From Trileptium ribeirensis (Eukaryota; Nematoda; Enoplea; Enoplida; Thoracostomopsidae), in assembly GCA_030248225.1 (NCBI GenBank), contig JASANE010000907.1, positions 1-64,000 on the forward strand: 64,000 nucleotides of DNA, read 5' to 3'. Below the pieces are notes generated by a model. The model did no database searches. It saw nothing but the letters and a program-made list of their open reading frames with translations, and was not told the origin of the DNA. This document shows, piece by piece, positions 33,741-44,366 of the stretch. Numbering within the stretch: the first letter of the stretch is position 1; each line of letters opens with the position of its first letter. The position numbers were made by a program, and so were the translations under genes.

Positions 33741-34239
33741 GCATTGTTTTTTCAGTGTAAAGAATGCTTTGTTTCAGGTTGACACATGTTGCCGTCTGAC
33801 GTTGTTCATTTGGATGCCAAGATCGATTACATGAGTCTGCACTTTGCGAAATAATTGGCCTTTATCACAGCTATTTGGGTTTATTACCCAAAGCATAACA
33901 GCGGGTTAAAACCAATAAACATACGACTGAATTTGATTTTACTACTTAAAGCCCTGTATGCACTGGTTAATTTGTTCAAATAACTTTGCTTTAGGTTTCA
34001 TAGTTTCTATAATGCCTACCTACGACGAGTTGATTAGGATTCGTGGTACAAAGAGTATTCCAGCTAGCACTGTTAACCCATTTGCGTTATTACTTTGGCT
34101 GCGATAAGTATGGATGGTTTAAGCCGTCCGACATTACAGCCTTTCAATCCTAGAACACCTCAGTTTCTGAGCAACAGCCATGCGAAATTTCGGAGTGCAT
34201 TGGAGCACCTGTATAACTAAAGTGTCGACAAACGTTGTT

Positions 34240-36125
34240 ATTCAGCACATGTCGACGTGGTTCATGACGCTTTAAAGTACCAATTTGAATCATCAGAAAA
34301 ATCATGCTCGACTGCGCGATTAGCGAAACAACATAAAAGACTGTTCCGGAGCATGTCGGAGTCAACTTCAGATAGCAACAGTTTGGAAAGAGCCGTCCAG
34401 ATTACGACCCAAGATAGGAATCCAACAACAACGAAGCGACTACGCAAGTGGCTGACGAGCCAGAAATCGGTTGCACAAACAATGCAAGGGAAAATTCAGT
34501 CTCAATGATGGCTGATGACGTGCATGAGGGTGCCGGAGGCAAAAAGTTATCAAAGGGCAGATAAACAGCGCAGCACGACAATCTGGAGAAGCATATGTTA
34601 CTCGTGGTAAAGGTAAACAAATAGCCTCTAGAACAGTTAAACCAGTGGACTGTTTTAAGTGTCCGTATATGTGTTCCATTAAAATCAGCGAAGTAGATAG
34701 ACAGCAGATATTTCAAGACTACTACTCATATAGCCACAAGTCAGCGTATATATGCGATCGAGTATTGAGCGTCTCTCCACGTGGCAGAACTATAGGTAAC
34801 CAACCACATCACGGCGGCAGCAAACGAAAAAGTATTATTTTACTGTCAATCAACAACGTTTACAAGTTTGTAAAATTTTTTCTAAGCACATTGGACATAG
34901 GTGAAAATTTAGGCGCGGCTGCCTTCGACGGCGAACTCCAACAGGAACTCATAATGACGGATAACATATTTAAGTACCGAAACAATCTTTGTCTGACGAG
35001 CAAATTCAACTGGTGCAGGAGCATATCAACTCATATTCCATCCAAAGAAAGACCGTTGCGCAACGTGTACCAAATACGGAGGCATGGATTGTGAACAAAA
35101 GAAGACGTTCGAAGCTCAATTTAACAACCATATCGCGCTGAAGAACAAAGCCAATACTGAGAAAAATAATGACAAACAAATAGTTCTACATGATCCAAGC
35201 TTTCGCAGTATCACATTTGTCCTACAAGCGGTACTGTACTTACCGCCTGGAAACGTGTCATCGTTGTTTTATAATAGAAAACTTACGAACTTACCATTTC
35301 ACAGTATGCGATCAAAGCACGTTGGATGGTTATTGCTTCTTTTGGACCGAAGCGGACGGTAACAGGGGCGCAGTTGAAATAGTATCATGTCTACTGAAAT
35401 ATATCGGCCCGCTGCCAGAAATTGTCTCTAGAATATCTGTGTTCTCAGATAGTTGCGGTGGTCAGAATAGAAACACGTATGTTGCCGCACCATTGCTTCA
35501 TGTAGTCTTCTACTATAGAAACAATTGGTCAGAAATTTTTAATCCCAGGCCCTACGAAAATGGAATGTGATACCATTCACTCCACAATCGATGCAGCAGC
35601 TAAAAACGTAGCAGTGCATTGGCCCGATAAAAGTGGATAAATATTATTAAACTTGCTCCACCGAGTAAACCGTGTACTGTGTTTGAGCTGTCCTTTGAAT
35701 CGTTTAGTGCTATAAAACATTTAGCAGCGAAACTGTTTGCCGGTCCTCGCCCTGCCATTATACCGTTCAAAAATGTTCGGCATTTGCAGTTCGATCGGTC
35801 GGAGCCAACGGTTATAAAAATTCCGTAACGATTTCCATTTCGAAATGCAGCGCTGTGAGACGGCGGCTGGACGAACTCGACAAAGCAAAGATACGTTTGA
35901 TTTGCCACAAGTACTGCACTTGCAATTTCACAAGCGAAGAAAAATAGTTTGATGAAGCTGTGCAGACCGTTCGCAATGCCACAGCGATACTGGTCTTTTT
36001 TTCTAACAACTCAAAATCACAAATTCAGAACAAATCGACAAAGCAATGCCGGGAGTCGGAATCTGTTGATGACAGTGGCGACGACCAAAGTGACGACGAA
36101 CTGCCGTTGGCTCAACTGTTATAAC
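34240..36125 (+). pseudogene. Decayed transposase-like gene with SDSCGGQNRN motif
   Basis: Fragments in three frames read in order like a large unnamed animal protein family that I know mainly from insects and Hydra and believe is transposon-derived. The order is a basic region (34250-34500), a cysteine block DCFKCPYMCSIKISEVDR (34645-34700), FFLSTLDIGE (near 34890), LVQEHINSY (near 35020), CATCTKYGGMDC (35060-35092), LPPGNVSSLFYNRKLTNL (35240-35300), TYHFTVCDQSTLDGYCFFW (35290-35345), NRGAVEIVSCLL, SDSCGGQNRN (about 35447-35476) and MECDTIHSTIDAAAKNVAVHW (35562-35625). The SD and CD aspartates may be catalytic in an RNase H-like fold; that is inference. At least four frame changes mean it is inactive. 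A stop follows IHS block at about 35637 but similar frames continue to about 35823. Confidence 0.75.
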
Positions 36126-36945
36126 TAGTATGTACTCAATGCACAGTTTATATTATTTGTTAACGTTAGAGCCGTTGTAACCAGCGATACACGATAACGC
36201 TGTTCTGAGCAGAGCCCCTATCTAGACCTAATTTGCAAATTTGGCGTACAAACTTCATAAACGTTGTTGAAATAGATACTATTATTGTTGTTCAATAGAA
36301 ACCATGTTTAGACGCTTTACATTGAAAATCTGTGTTAGTAATGATTATAAGTCTCAAACTGTCGCCATCGTCTTATTCAAAAAATATTGGATCGGCCGCA
36401 TCGCATTAGCAGTATTTTCATGATAAAGCTTTGCTCAGATATCTAAAGTTTATTATGGCGAAACGTATATAATTCTGTTACAATGCATGTACAATTTTAA
36501 AGCGGTATCTTATTGTAGGCAGACTTGTGCGTACGCGAGTATTAGGCGTTAAGCTGTGTTGCACTAACCCACTGTGGATATATGTCGGGATACTTTCAAA
36601 CGCCACCGCTTGAGCCTCCTACCAACTGAAAATGTCGCGGGTCTTACCATATTTATGGAACAAAATTGTAAATAATGCAGAGCAATATCTGATTTACGCT
36701 TATTCCATAAAAAATTGACGCCGACAGGTAGCTGCGGTCGGTATAGGCTACGTTCTAAAATCCAAGCTGATTTTCGAGGTTGCTTGGCATAGGTTAAGTA
36801 TTTGTTCACTGTAAATAGGAACTGCTAGACTTGGGCCGAAAAATTTTGCAAAATTAAACTTTGAGAGCTCCGCCATCCGCACTGTTGGATGCAAGCCGGA
36901 AAAGTACCCAGTTGCATTATCTAATACAAAGTGCAAGCGAATTAT

Positions 36946-38700
36946 TCAGGTGCTGTCTTCTAAGCATTTAGCGCATACTGTTGCTTGATGTCTTGGGCAG
37001 ACGTAGCAGCGGCACCACTTCAACATATTTATCTACCATCTGAGGATAAATATGGGACCGTGCTTTGGCCGGTCGCTGCGCCTCTCTGTCTGCGTTGCCA
37101 GAAGCTCGTGGCTCGACATACAGCAGTTTCACAGCTGGAGGCACACCTTGCAGTGGAGCGCGCAGATTTGTGACACGGCTGCGTACCAAAGGCATTACGA
37201 GACGCAACCCCAGTTCCTTCAGAAAAATGCGGCGACGGTGATGATTTCTCGCGTTCCAATCAGGATGTTGCGCGGTCCATATAATAAAAGCTGCGACGCC
37301 TGCAACGTCCACACAGTTAAAGAAAAAGTTTACAGGCCATATCGTGGTTTTGCGCTTTACGCTGTACGTTCGAACCATACGATCCAAGTTGTCTACACCA
37401 CTCTTTATGCTGTTGTAATAGCCGATAATCTCAGGTTTGGTATTTTCTGGGTTTATCGCGGCATCATGATGCATAGTGCTGAACAAAACAACCCCTTTGT
37501 TCCGTTTTGGAACAAACGAAACAAGGGTACTTTGACCATCAAACCCAAAGAGCGATGAACCAACCGCGTGGTCACGGTTTCGGGTGGAATATCACGCTTG
37601 TTTTTGCGAACAGTTCAAACAGTAGTCAGGTTTTGGCTAAGCAGACCAACGCCTAAACCAAAATCTGTGAAAGTTATCCATCGTAATGTTTAGTGCTGAA
37701 TTTCCTAGTGTTCGACAAAGACGAGTTACAACCGCTGGTGCTGACCCGGTTGCCTTCCCAAGTAGACCTCAGCACCGTACGGGTATGAGGTCTCGGCGTC
37801 ACAGACCCAATAAATTTTGATCCCGTATTTTCCTGGTTTCGAGGGAATATATATATTGCCTGAAGCCACAACGCCCTCGGAACGGAACCAGCTGCTCATC
37901 CACTGTCACGCAAGATCCCGGACGGAACATATTTGGGAGGTACCTAGTGAACATGGTCCAGAAGTCTCGAATCGGAGCCAGTTTATCATGCAACAATCGG
38001 TCTTGGCGAATGGCGGTGTTGTCAAACCGCAGGAATCTGAGTAGCGCTGTTTGAATCGCTCTTTCGTCATTGATGCGCGGAAAAGTGGTCTGCCGTAAGT
38101 TGACCACAACTCGTCGATGGACTCATGGCAAGACTTTGACACGCCAGCATATATCAACAACCCAATGAAAGCGTACATCTCCTGCTCGTTCGTCGCAGTC
38201 CATTGTGTATCCTTCCCTGCATATGCAACCGTTGCCCGACTGTTTGTCTCACGAACAACCATGTTGATCATTTCAGGCGTGAAAAATTTGATGAAACTTC
38301 CGTCAACACTGTTTGATTCAGCCTATCGCGTACTACCGGCACGCTGGCGTAGCAAATTATGCTGCGGTGTTCGGTGAGCGGCCTGGGGCTGACGGTTCCT
38401 CCGTCGGCCACTTTTACCGATATAGATGTCTGCCGGAACATTAGGTTGTTGCCGCACTATCGCTCCGGTAACTGCCCGCCGGCGACGTGGACGTTCACTG
38501 TCGCTGTCGGATGAAGACTTATCTGAGTCCGCCTTTTCGTCGCTCTAGAGGATTGCGTCAACGTAAACCGATTCTTCGTCACTTAGCGAGTCTCAGAAAC
38601 ACTGTCGCTAGTTTAGTTCACTAGCTTCGATATTGTAGTCCATAATGTCACTGGTTTCGCTATCGCTAGTTTCAATATCGTAGTCAACTATAGATAACCT
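36946..38700 (-). pseudogene. piggyBac transposase, frame-broken
   Basis: The minus strand from about 38700 reads an acidic N-terminus (SSSDSDSERPRRRRA near 38480-38520), then TPEMINMVVRETN, IDELWSTYGRPLFRASM, FWTMFTRYLPNMF and SCVTVDEQLVPFRGRCGFRQY (first catalytic Asp). Next come IYWVCDAETSYPYGAEVYL, NITMDNF (second Asp, near 37672) and IGYYNSIKSGVDNLDRM (third Asp, near 37400). The TIWPVNFFFNCVDVAGVAAF block follows. A cysteine-rich tail CRCYVCPRHQ then VCAKCLED ends at a stop at 36946-36948. This is the full domain order of piggyBac transposases. At least four frame breaks (near 38040, 37815, 37740 and 37060) make it a pseudogene, yet all three aspartates and the zinc-binding tail are still legible. 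Confidence 0.9.
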
Positions 38701-38994
38701 TGTAATAATTATCAGAAATGTGGTCTGAAATGAACAGAAACAGTTTAGTATTATTGTAAGAACACAGCTTGTGATATGGTAACCGTAACGCTGCTTATAA
38801 GCAATGGGGGCCGCCCGGCCCTCAAGTCAGCTAGATACGACATGGTGACGGTTCTATGATAATATTGCACCGGAAACACATCGGAGGTTTGACGTTGATA
38901 TATCAACGCAAGGGCCTAGCATTCAAAAGCGATTACCTAAGAGTATATGTTAATATGATTCTGAATAACTAGTTAAGGCCGAAAAAATTTAGCC

Positions 38995-39034
38995 CGGGGG
39001 CCGCATGGCCCCCAGGTTAGCGGATCAGGGTTAA
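38995..39034 (-). mobile_element. Putative piggyBac 5' terminus with hairpin
   Basis: Read on the minus strand from 39034: TTAACCCTGATCCGC, then a GC hairpin GGGGGCCATGCGGCCCCC. TTAA followed by CCC is the usual piggyBac end and target site, and it lies upstream of the transposase as expected. A second GC palindrome (GGGGGCCGCCCGGCCCTC) is at 38805-38822. The matching far end was not found below 36946. Confidence 0.55.
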
Positions 39035-39217
39035 ATATAAGTAACACCTTTAACATTTTACTCAGATATAGAGTAGAGTAATGGAATATGTAATACCATT
39101 TCGCATATATATTATCCAGTAAACACCATACATTCTAACTCAAGCAAATGAACAAATTAAAATGTTCTCAGTGGGGTTACACTCCACACAATCGTGGTAT
39201 CATACTACTGAAGCAGC

Positions 39218-40030
39218 TTAACCATACTAGTAACTCGCAAGCGATGGTGAAACGGAGCGAGCGCGGAATTATTTTTAAGTTATTTTGTTTTCACCTGTAA
39301 CATGCTGTCTTTGCCGAATGTACCATCCTAAAACCTCTTGAACACTCATTGAAAACCCTAAAACCTTATCGACCCTAGTACCACTGAAAACACCTAAACA
39401 ACGCATCAAGTATTTGTGATAGTCTTCGGATAATCAAAGCATAGTATTCAGCCTCCCGGAAAACCTATCGACAATTCTTGAAATGACCGAACGTAACTAA
39501 AGACCGACCATATTCTGGAAATCGGGATCATTGACCCTACACCTATTGAAAACCCATGAAGTCATGAAATATGTATACACCGTGGACACTAGACAACCAA
39601 ATCTTTTGTATTCAGCCTTAATACCTATACATAGGCCATTATTGATGCCCTGCACGCAATACATAACCCAACAAACAACTATAATACAGTCAAATCAGAC
39701 TCCAGGTAACAAAAGCATCGTATCCAGTTTGCTCGATAACCTAATAGGCAACTCATTCTATACTAAAAACACGCAGTAAAATAAAGAAAACTGAAAAATC
39801 GGTATTTCTGACAAAGGGTCGATAAACCATATTCGGTACCACAGAAAATTCGAAAACTCCAAAATCTTGAGCTGATTCAGCTCATCCGGAAAACCAAGGT
39901 CACCGTTCGATGCGAAGCCTGAGTCGACAAATATATATGGTCTGCGAAAGACTGGTACCGTATGGCCAGATTTTGCAAAGAACCCTTAAAGAACATATTT
40001 TTTACCATTTGAACTCGAAGACGGGGTCGG
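39218..40030 (-). mobile_element. Dispersed repeat family R2, near full-length reversed copy
   Basis: The reverse complement matches 22085-23062 in order: GGGTTCTTTGCAAAATCTGG, GGTACCAGTCTTTCGCA, CTTCGCATCGAA, GGATACGATGCTTTTG, units of about 180 bases with GGGTTTTCAATAGGTGTAGG, and at 39218-39270 the block CTCCGTTTCACCATCGC with TGCGAGTTACTAGT. It is non-coding. Confidence 0.7.
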
Positions 40031-40886
40031 ATCTGTTCGTATTCAATTAAAGAACGTATTTGCCACTTTTGCTATCGACTAAAAAATTTGTCCAAACCCA
40101 TTTATCCGAAAATGAGTTACGAATGACATAAACAGACAAATTTTTTTACGATTTTTTCCCTTACCGCTTTTCACTGTTGACATTTTTTACGCATCAATGT
40201 CAGTGTCAACTGTTAAAATATTGCTAATTCAGTAAGGTACGGTATATCAAAGCTTGCAATTAACTTAATTTAATTGCTGCTGTTCTTGTTTGCTTTGTGT
40301 TTTGAAGCGATGAGTGTAAGGTCGACGTCACTGATATCACAGAAAACAAAACGAAATTATATATATACTTTCAATAAATAATACGGAAGTATTACATAGT
40401 TATACATTTTCCGATACGTCACTAAGCTATTAGAAAAAAGGATAGAAATCAGAGCGATATGTAGCATGCCGAAACATGCGCCATCTCTCAATTTACAACA
40501 GCAACAACGGTTTCCTGGTACACCAGAACACCTTGAAAATGAATCCATTGATAGAAATTTGCTCATACAACAATTCCGAATTTTTCATAGCAACAAGTAT
40601 TGTGGTATAAATATGAATCTGATATATGGATAGACTAACGCAGACATGCAATAAGATAGTGACGACGAACAGGGGACAGTGGAAACTGGAACGGTGGGAA
40701 CTTTAGTGAATCCACCCTGTTGCAGCAAGTTTGGCAATTCTATTTCCATACAAACTTTGAGGTCTGGGGGTTCCTTTTTTGACTGCGGTGACATGAAGCT
40801 CAAAGGTTGGTCTTTAAGAAGAAAAAATATAGCTAGGAGGGCGTATATAGTTTTTCGTTTCCCCCTGGTTCACAACACTTGCCCCC

Positions 40887-40955
40887 GGTTCATCCCCTGG
40901 CAAAATTTTGGGCTCCCCCCGGTTCATCCCCTGGCAAAATTTTGGGCTCCCCCGG
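40887..40955. repeat. 34-bp tandem duplication
   Basis: GGTTCATCCCCTGGCAAAAT followed by TTTGGGCTCCCCC occurs twice in a row. A related GGCAAAATTTTGGGCTC stretch lies at 52917-52934, so the unit belongs to a dispersed repeat. Confidence 0.8.
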
Positions 40956-41507
40956 TTCACCGCCTCTACGAAAATTTTTTTGTTCCCAATCGGTCCAAAG
41001 TACGTAAAATTTGGCCAAATTTTGCACTAAAATTCCCATTTGAAGCCAAAAATTTCGCTAATTTAGTCAAAAATTGCTTCAAAATCGCTTTTTGTCTCCA
41101 TCAAAACCACTTCGGCAGTGTTTGGACACGATTTTTAACCGTTCTCTTGGAAAAATGCCGCCGATTCGGAACCAGGGGGCCCTGGCAAAATTCTCAGCGA
41201 ATGGAGAGCCCAGTATAAATACCTACTAGTCTAATGAATCATCATTATCGTGGTGTGAGATTTGCATGGATGCTCGCATTTAGCCACCGGTAACCAAGCA
41301 TTTTTATTAATCGAAACAGGACTTAAGAAAACAAAAAGTATATATAAATTATACGTAACACCCAGACAATCATACATAAATATTTTATAACAGTATATTT
41401 ATTACCAGCAATAACAAACACAACAACAACTAATTTATTAATCGCAACTCTGTTCAGACCAATTATTGTGGCTAAGAAACCAAATTGTACAACATGCTAC
41501 TGTTCAG

Positions 41508-41734
41508 CTATAGGTACCGATGGGGTTTTGCGTTCTAAGGGTCGGAGTCGCCCTTCACGCGAAATCCCCCAGCGCTGAATGCGCACGGGAAGTTTTAGCA
41601 AAAAAATTAAAATAAAATTGAAAAAAATGCGGAAATTAAGAAAAATTATCGTAATTGCCAAAATTTAGGGAAAATCTTAATTTTGAAAATTTATTCCTGC
41701 CCCCCCCCCACCCGACGGAGCTTCGACACCTATG
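41508..41734 (-). mobile_element. hAT-like MITE family B, copy 2
   Basis: 227 bases with the exact 8-base duplication CTGTTCAG on both sides (41500-41507 and 41735-41742). Ends are CTATAGGTACCGATGG and, reversed, CATAGGTGTCGAAGCTCCG. Inside are T-rich stretches, a 10-base C run and TTTTTTTGCTAAAAC (reversed), shared with 28985-29222. It is non-coding. Confidence 0.87.
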
Positions 41735-43232
41735 CTGTTCAGTATGATTAATGTAAAAGGAAGTAAACTTAACTGTTTAGTGCTAGACATTTTGATCTCA
41801 ATGTACCTTCTAGACACTGACATCATTCCTAAAACCTTGAAATAAAAATTACCGACAAATCAGCGACTGTCAGTCTCAAATACAATAACTCAATATATAA
41901 TTTCAAATTTATACCTGCTACATTTATCTTTGACGGGTAGCAAAGTGAAATTTCATGCAAGAACATTAAGATTTCAAAAGAAAAAATACAAAAATAATTT
42001 TTAAAGCCTACAAATTAATTTGAAATGCGGCAGTCACCGTACCGCCTACAGTATTGTTCGACAACAACCAGTGACGCAATATTGTACTATAACCAAAAAT
42101 CATGGTGTACTTTACTTTTTGATATCAATGGTTTATTACTGCATGTTTCATTCAGTATTGTTCCAAAGTTGCATCCTTCTGATAAGCGTAGAAAGACATT
42201 GTAGACGCAGGCAATCTTATGGAACTTCTATAAACAAAGTTGCCCTCAAATACCAGGGATAAGATAGCAGTTCATCATAAAAAACAAACATAATGAACAA
42301 GGAATTGAAAAACAATTATAACGCTAGAAGTTAAAATTTATCAGCCGGAATGAGTAAAAAATAAGCGACCACCAAATTTAAAAAAGAAAACCGAAAACCA
42401 ACCGGAAAATATGGAACTTACACGGAGCACCGACGAAAAATGACTGTCACCTCCTTCACGGGACCAAAAATACATTTCCATTGGACTAGTAATACTCCCA
42501 ACACTGTGAGATACTTTCTGATGGTAACTTTACAGTGCAAACTATATAAAGAACTGAACTACGAGCATAATAAAAAACAATTGCCTCTATGTAGCTACTA
42601 CATAGCTGAGAACGAGCCTTCGACGGCGCTAAATTTTAAAATTATAAAAGTTTTTAGCCCACATCTTAATCAAAAGAGACAAGCTTAATTTGTTTATGAC
42701 AGTCATTTCATCGCGGCTACTGCCAAAGTCAGTTTTTGTTCATTGTTGACGAGTTCACATCACCAACCGTAAATATTTCGTTGTCTTTGAATTACATTGT
42801 ACAGCGTATCAACGCGGTGTCAATGGCTGGTTCCAAATCGTCTCGATACTAACAGCAGCAGTCAGGCTCTAGCTGCTGCCGCAATCAGCCGTAATTGTGA
42901 TGCCAAGGGCAGACTGAAATATGACAGACAACGAAAATAGTTTTTACAAAAGCTGATCAAAAGTTAGGTTATCGAGCCAGCTAATCGCGAACTAGCATCG
43001 AGCAAAGAACACTCACAAAAATCAATGAGCAACAACATAGCTAGAAACGCCATCTAAGCATGAACGGAAGTAATTACTGCGTTTTGCCACAAGCAACCTG
43101 CAAACCAGAAGCCGGCATGTTGCGAACATCGGCCGAGCTGAATTAACATTGATTAGACGAGTATTTTGCTGTTTTTTCAGCCCGGTTGTATGGTTATCGA
43201 TAATTTAAACCCTGGACACATTCCCATATATG

Positions 43233-43351
43233 TACATTCACGGACAAAAATAAGTGCATAAAAAACGAACGCAAACAAACATTGTAACGCTCGTTTACAA
43301 ACGAACGTTGTTACCTTCGTTTTTATGCACTTATTTCCATCCTTGACTGTA
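43233..43351. mobile_element. Tc1/mariner-type MITE
   Basis: Left end TACATTCACGGACAAAAATA then AGTGCATAAAAAACGAACGC; the right end is its inverse (GCGTTCG-like, TTTTATGCACTTATTTCCAT, CCTTGACTGTA). An internal hairpin is formed by CGTTTACAAACG. Confidence 0.88.
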
Positions 43352-43589
43352 TCTACTGATCAACACTTATTCATGGCGGCCAAATTTTGGGCGTTTCCAG
43401 CTATTCTTAGGCCTACCAGGTCGAACAGCCCCAATATCTTTCAATTAATATTATTATTAAAACAGATCCAACTATTGATGAATTAACGGACCCGTGTATA
43501 TTTTAGAAGCGTAAATGAAATCCACGCGATTCCATTTTCGCTCGATATACTAACAACCCTTAGGCTTGGCACCATTATGTAACACTTCC

Positions 43590-43690
43590 TCCGTTAATCT
43601 TTAGCCTAAGTTGGGGTTGCTACCACCCCTGAACCCTCCGCGCTAAGCTGCTCTTTTTATTAATATCACGCGACACCTAAGAAGATATAG
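43590..43690 (+). repeat. Dispersed repeat shared with 62270-62385
   Basis: TAGCCTAAGTTGGGGTTGCT, CTACCACCCCTGAACCC, CTAAGCTGCTCTTTTTAT and a downstream CACCTAAGA block recur in the same order at 62270-62385 (TAGGCTAAGC, CTACCCCCCTCAAACCC, CTAAGTTGCTCTTTTTAT). Confidence 0.55.
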
Positions 43691-44288
43691 ACCAATAATT
43701 TACGTATCCATGACGCGAGTGCGTATCATGTTAATCGGTATGTCAGGGTATGCATTTGATGAAAATGAGCGAACCGCAAACGCCATAATTGGTCGCTGAT
43801 TCACTCAGGTTTTCCGGCTGACGAGTAAATTTGATATCGTGAAAATAACTAAAACTCAGCCCCAACTGGGCAGTAATATTTCTTTCTCATAAATGCGTTG
43901 ATATGCGCACAAAAGACTAGCTAGCCTGCTATATCAAAAAAATAATTATTATAGAATGGTTTAGTTGAAAATATTGCATAACCAACACCACCGAGAGCAA
44001 AAAGTCAACCTCTAACTATCCGCAACCGCTGAAATCAGCGACTAAATTTTCAAAAATCACCCAAGACTACAAATCACAGAGCGATGAAAACTATAAATAA
44101 TAAAAACCATTTTTACCGACTGAAAATAAACATTTTTTGAAAACAAGACTCAAGCTTTATCCACTGCACCCAAAGCTATGACCGATCCACTGCTGCATCG
44201 CGGAAACGATAACTTTTGAAAACCTTACAATTTCAAAGAAACCAAGTCAAGTCCACATTGAAATATTTAACTACAATCCAACACCTAC

Positions 44289-44366
44289 CAATTTACTCGT
44301 CAGCTGCTTGTTGACCATCAATTCCTTTTCCAATTTCTGCTGTACGTCCGTAAGCCGCGTTTTCAT
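44289..44366 (-). CDS. Kinectin-like exon (last identified)
   Basis: 26 residues, MKTRLTDVQQKLEKEL then VNKQLTSKL; heptad-rich. Acceptor TCGTTTCAG, donor GTAGGT, phase 0 at both borders. Confidence 0.65.

Larger units (their letters stand above)
40031..44288. other. Region without a recognised gene
   Basis: Contains a 34-base tandem duplication (GGTTCATCCCCTGGCAAAAT... at 40887 and 40921), a hAT-like MITE, a Tc1-type MITE and a repeat shared with 62270-62385. The minus-strand open frame at 40585-40803 and the plus-strand one at 40679-41218 match nothing I know. The last exon of the kinectin-like gene should lie here. A possible one is at 42889-42930 (acceptor ATATTTCAG, short tail ending in TAG), but it cannot be supported further. 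Confidence 0.4.

Noticed and set aside
34074..39034. A single 5-kb piggyBac element bounded by TTAACCC at 34074 and GGGTTAA at 39034
   Set aside because: The two ends agree only over TTAACCC and diverge at once, which is expected by chance in this composition.
40679..41218. Plus-strand open frame of 179 residues
   Set aside because: It runs through a dispersed repeat with a 34-base duplication, matches no family I recognise, and overlaps an equally open minus frame at 40585-40803.
42889..42930. Possible last exon of the kinectin-like gene (minus, after ATATTTCAG, ends in TAG)
   Set aside because: The phase fits, but a 13-residue tail without family similarity cannot be supported.
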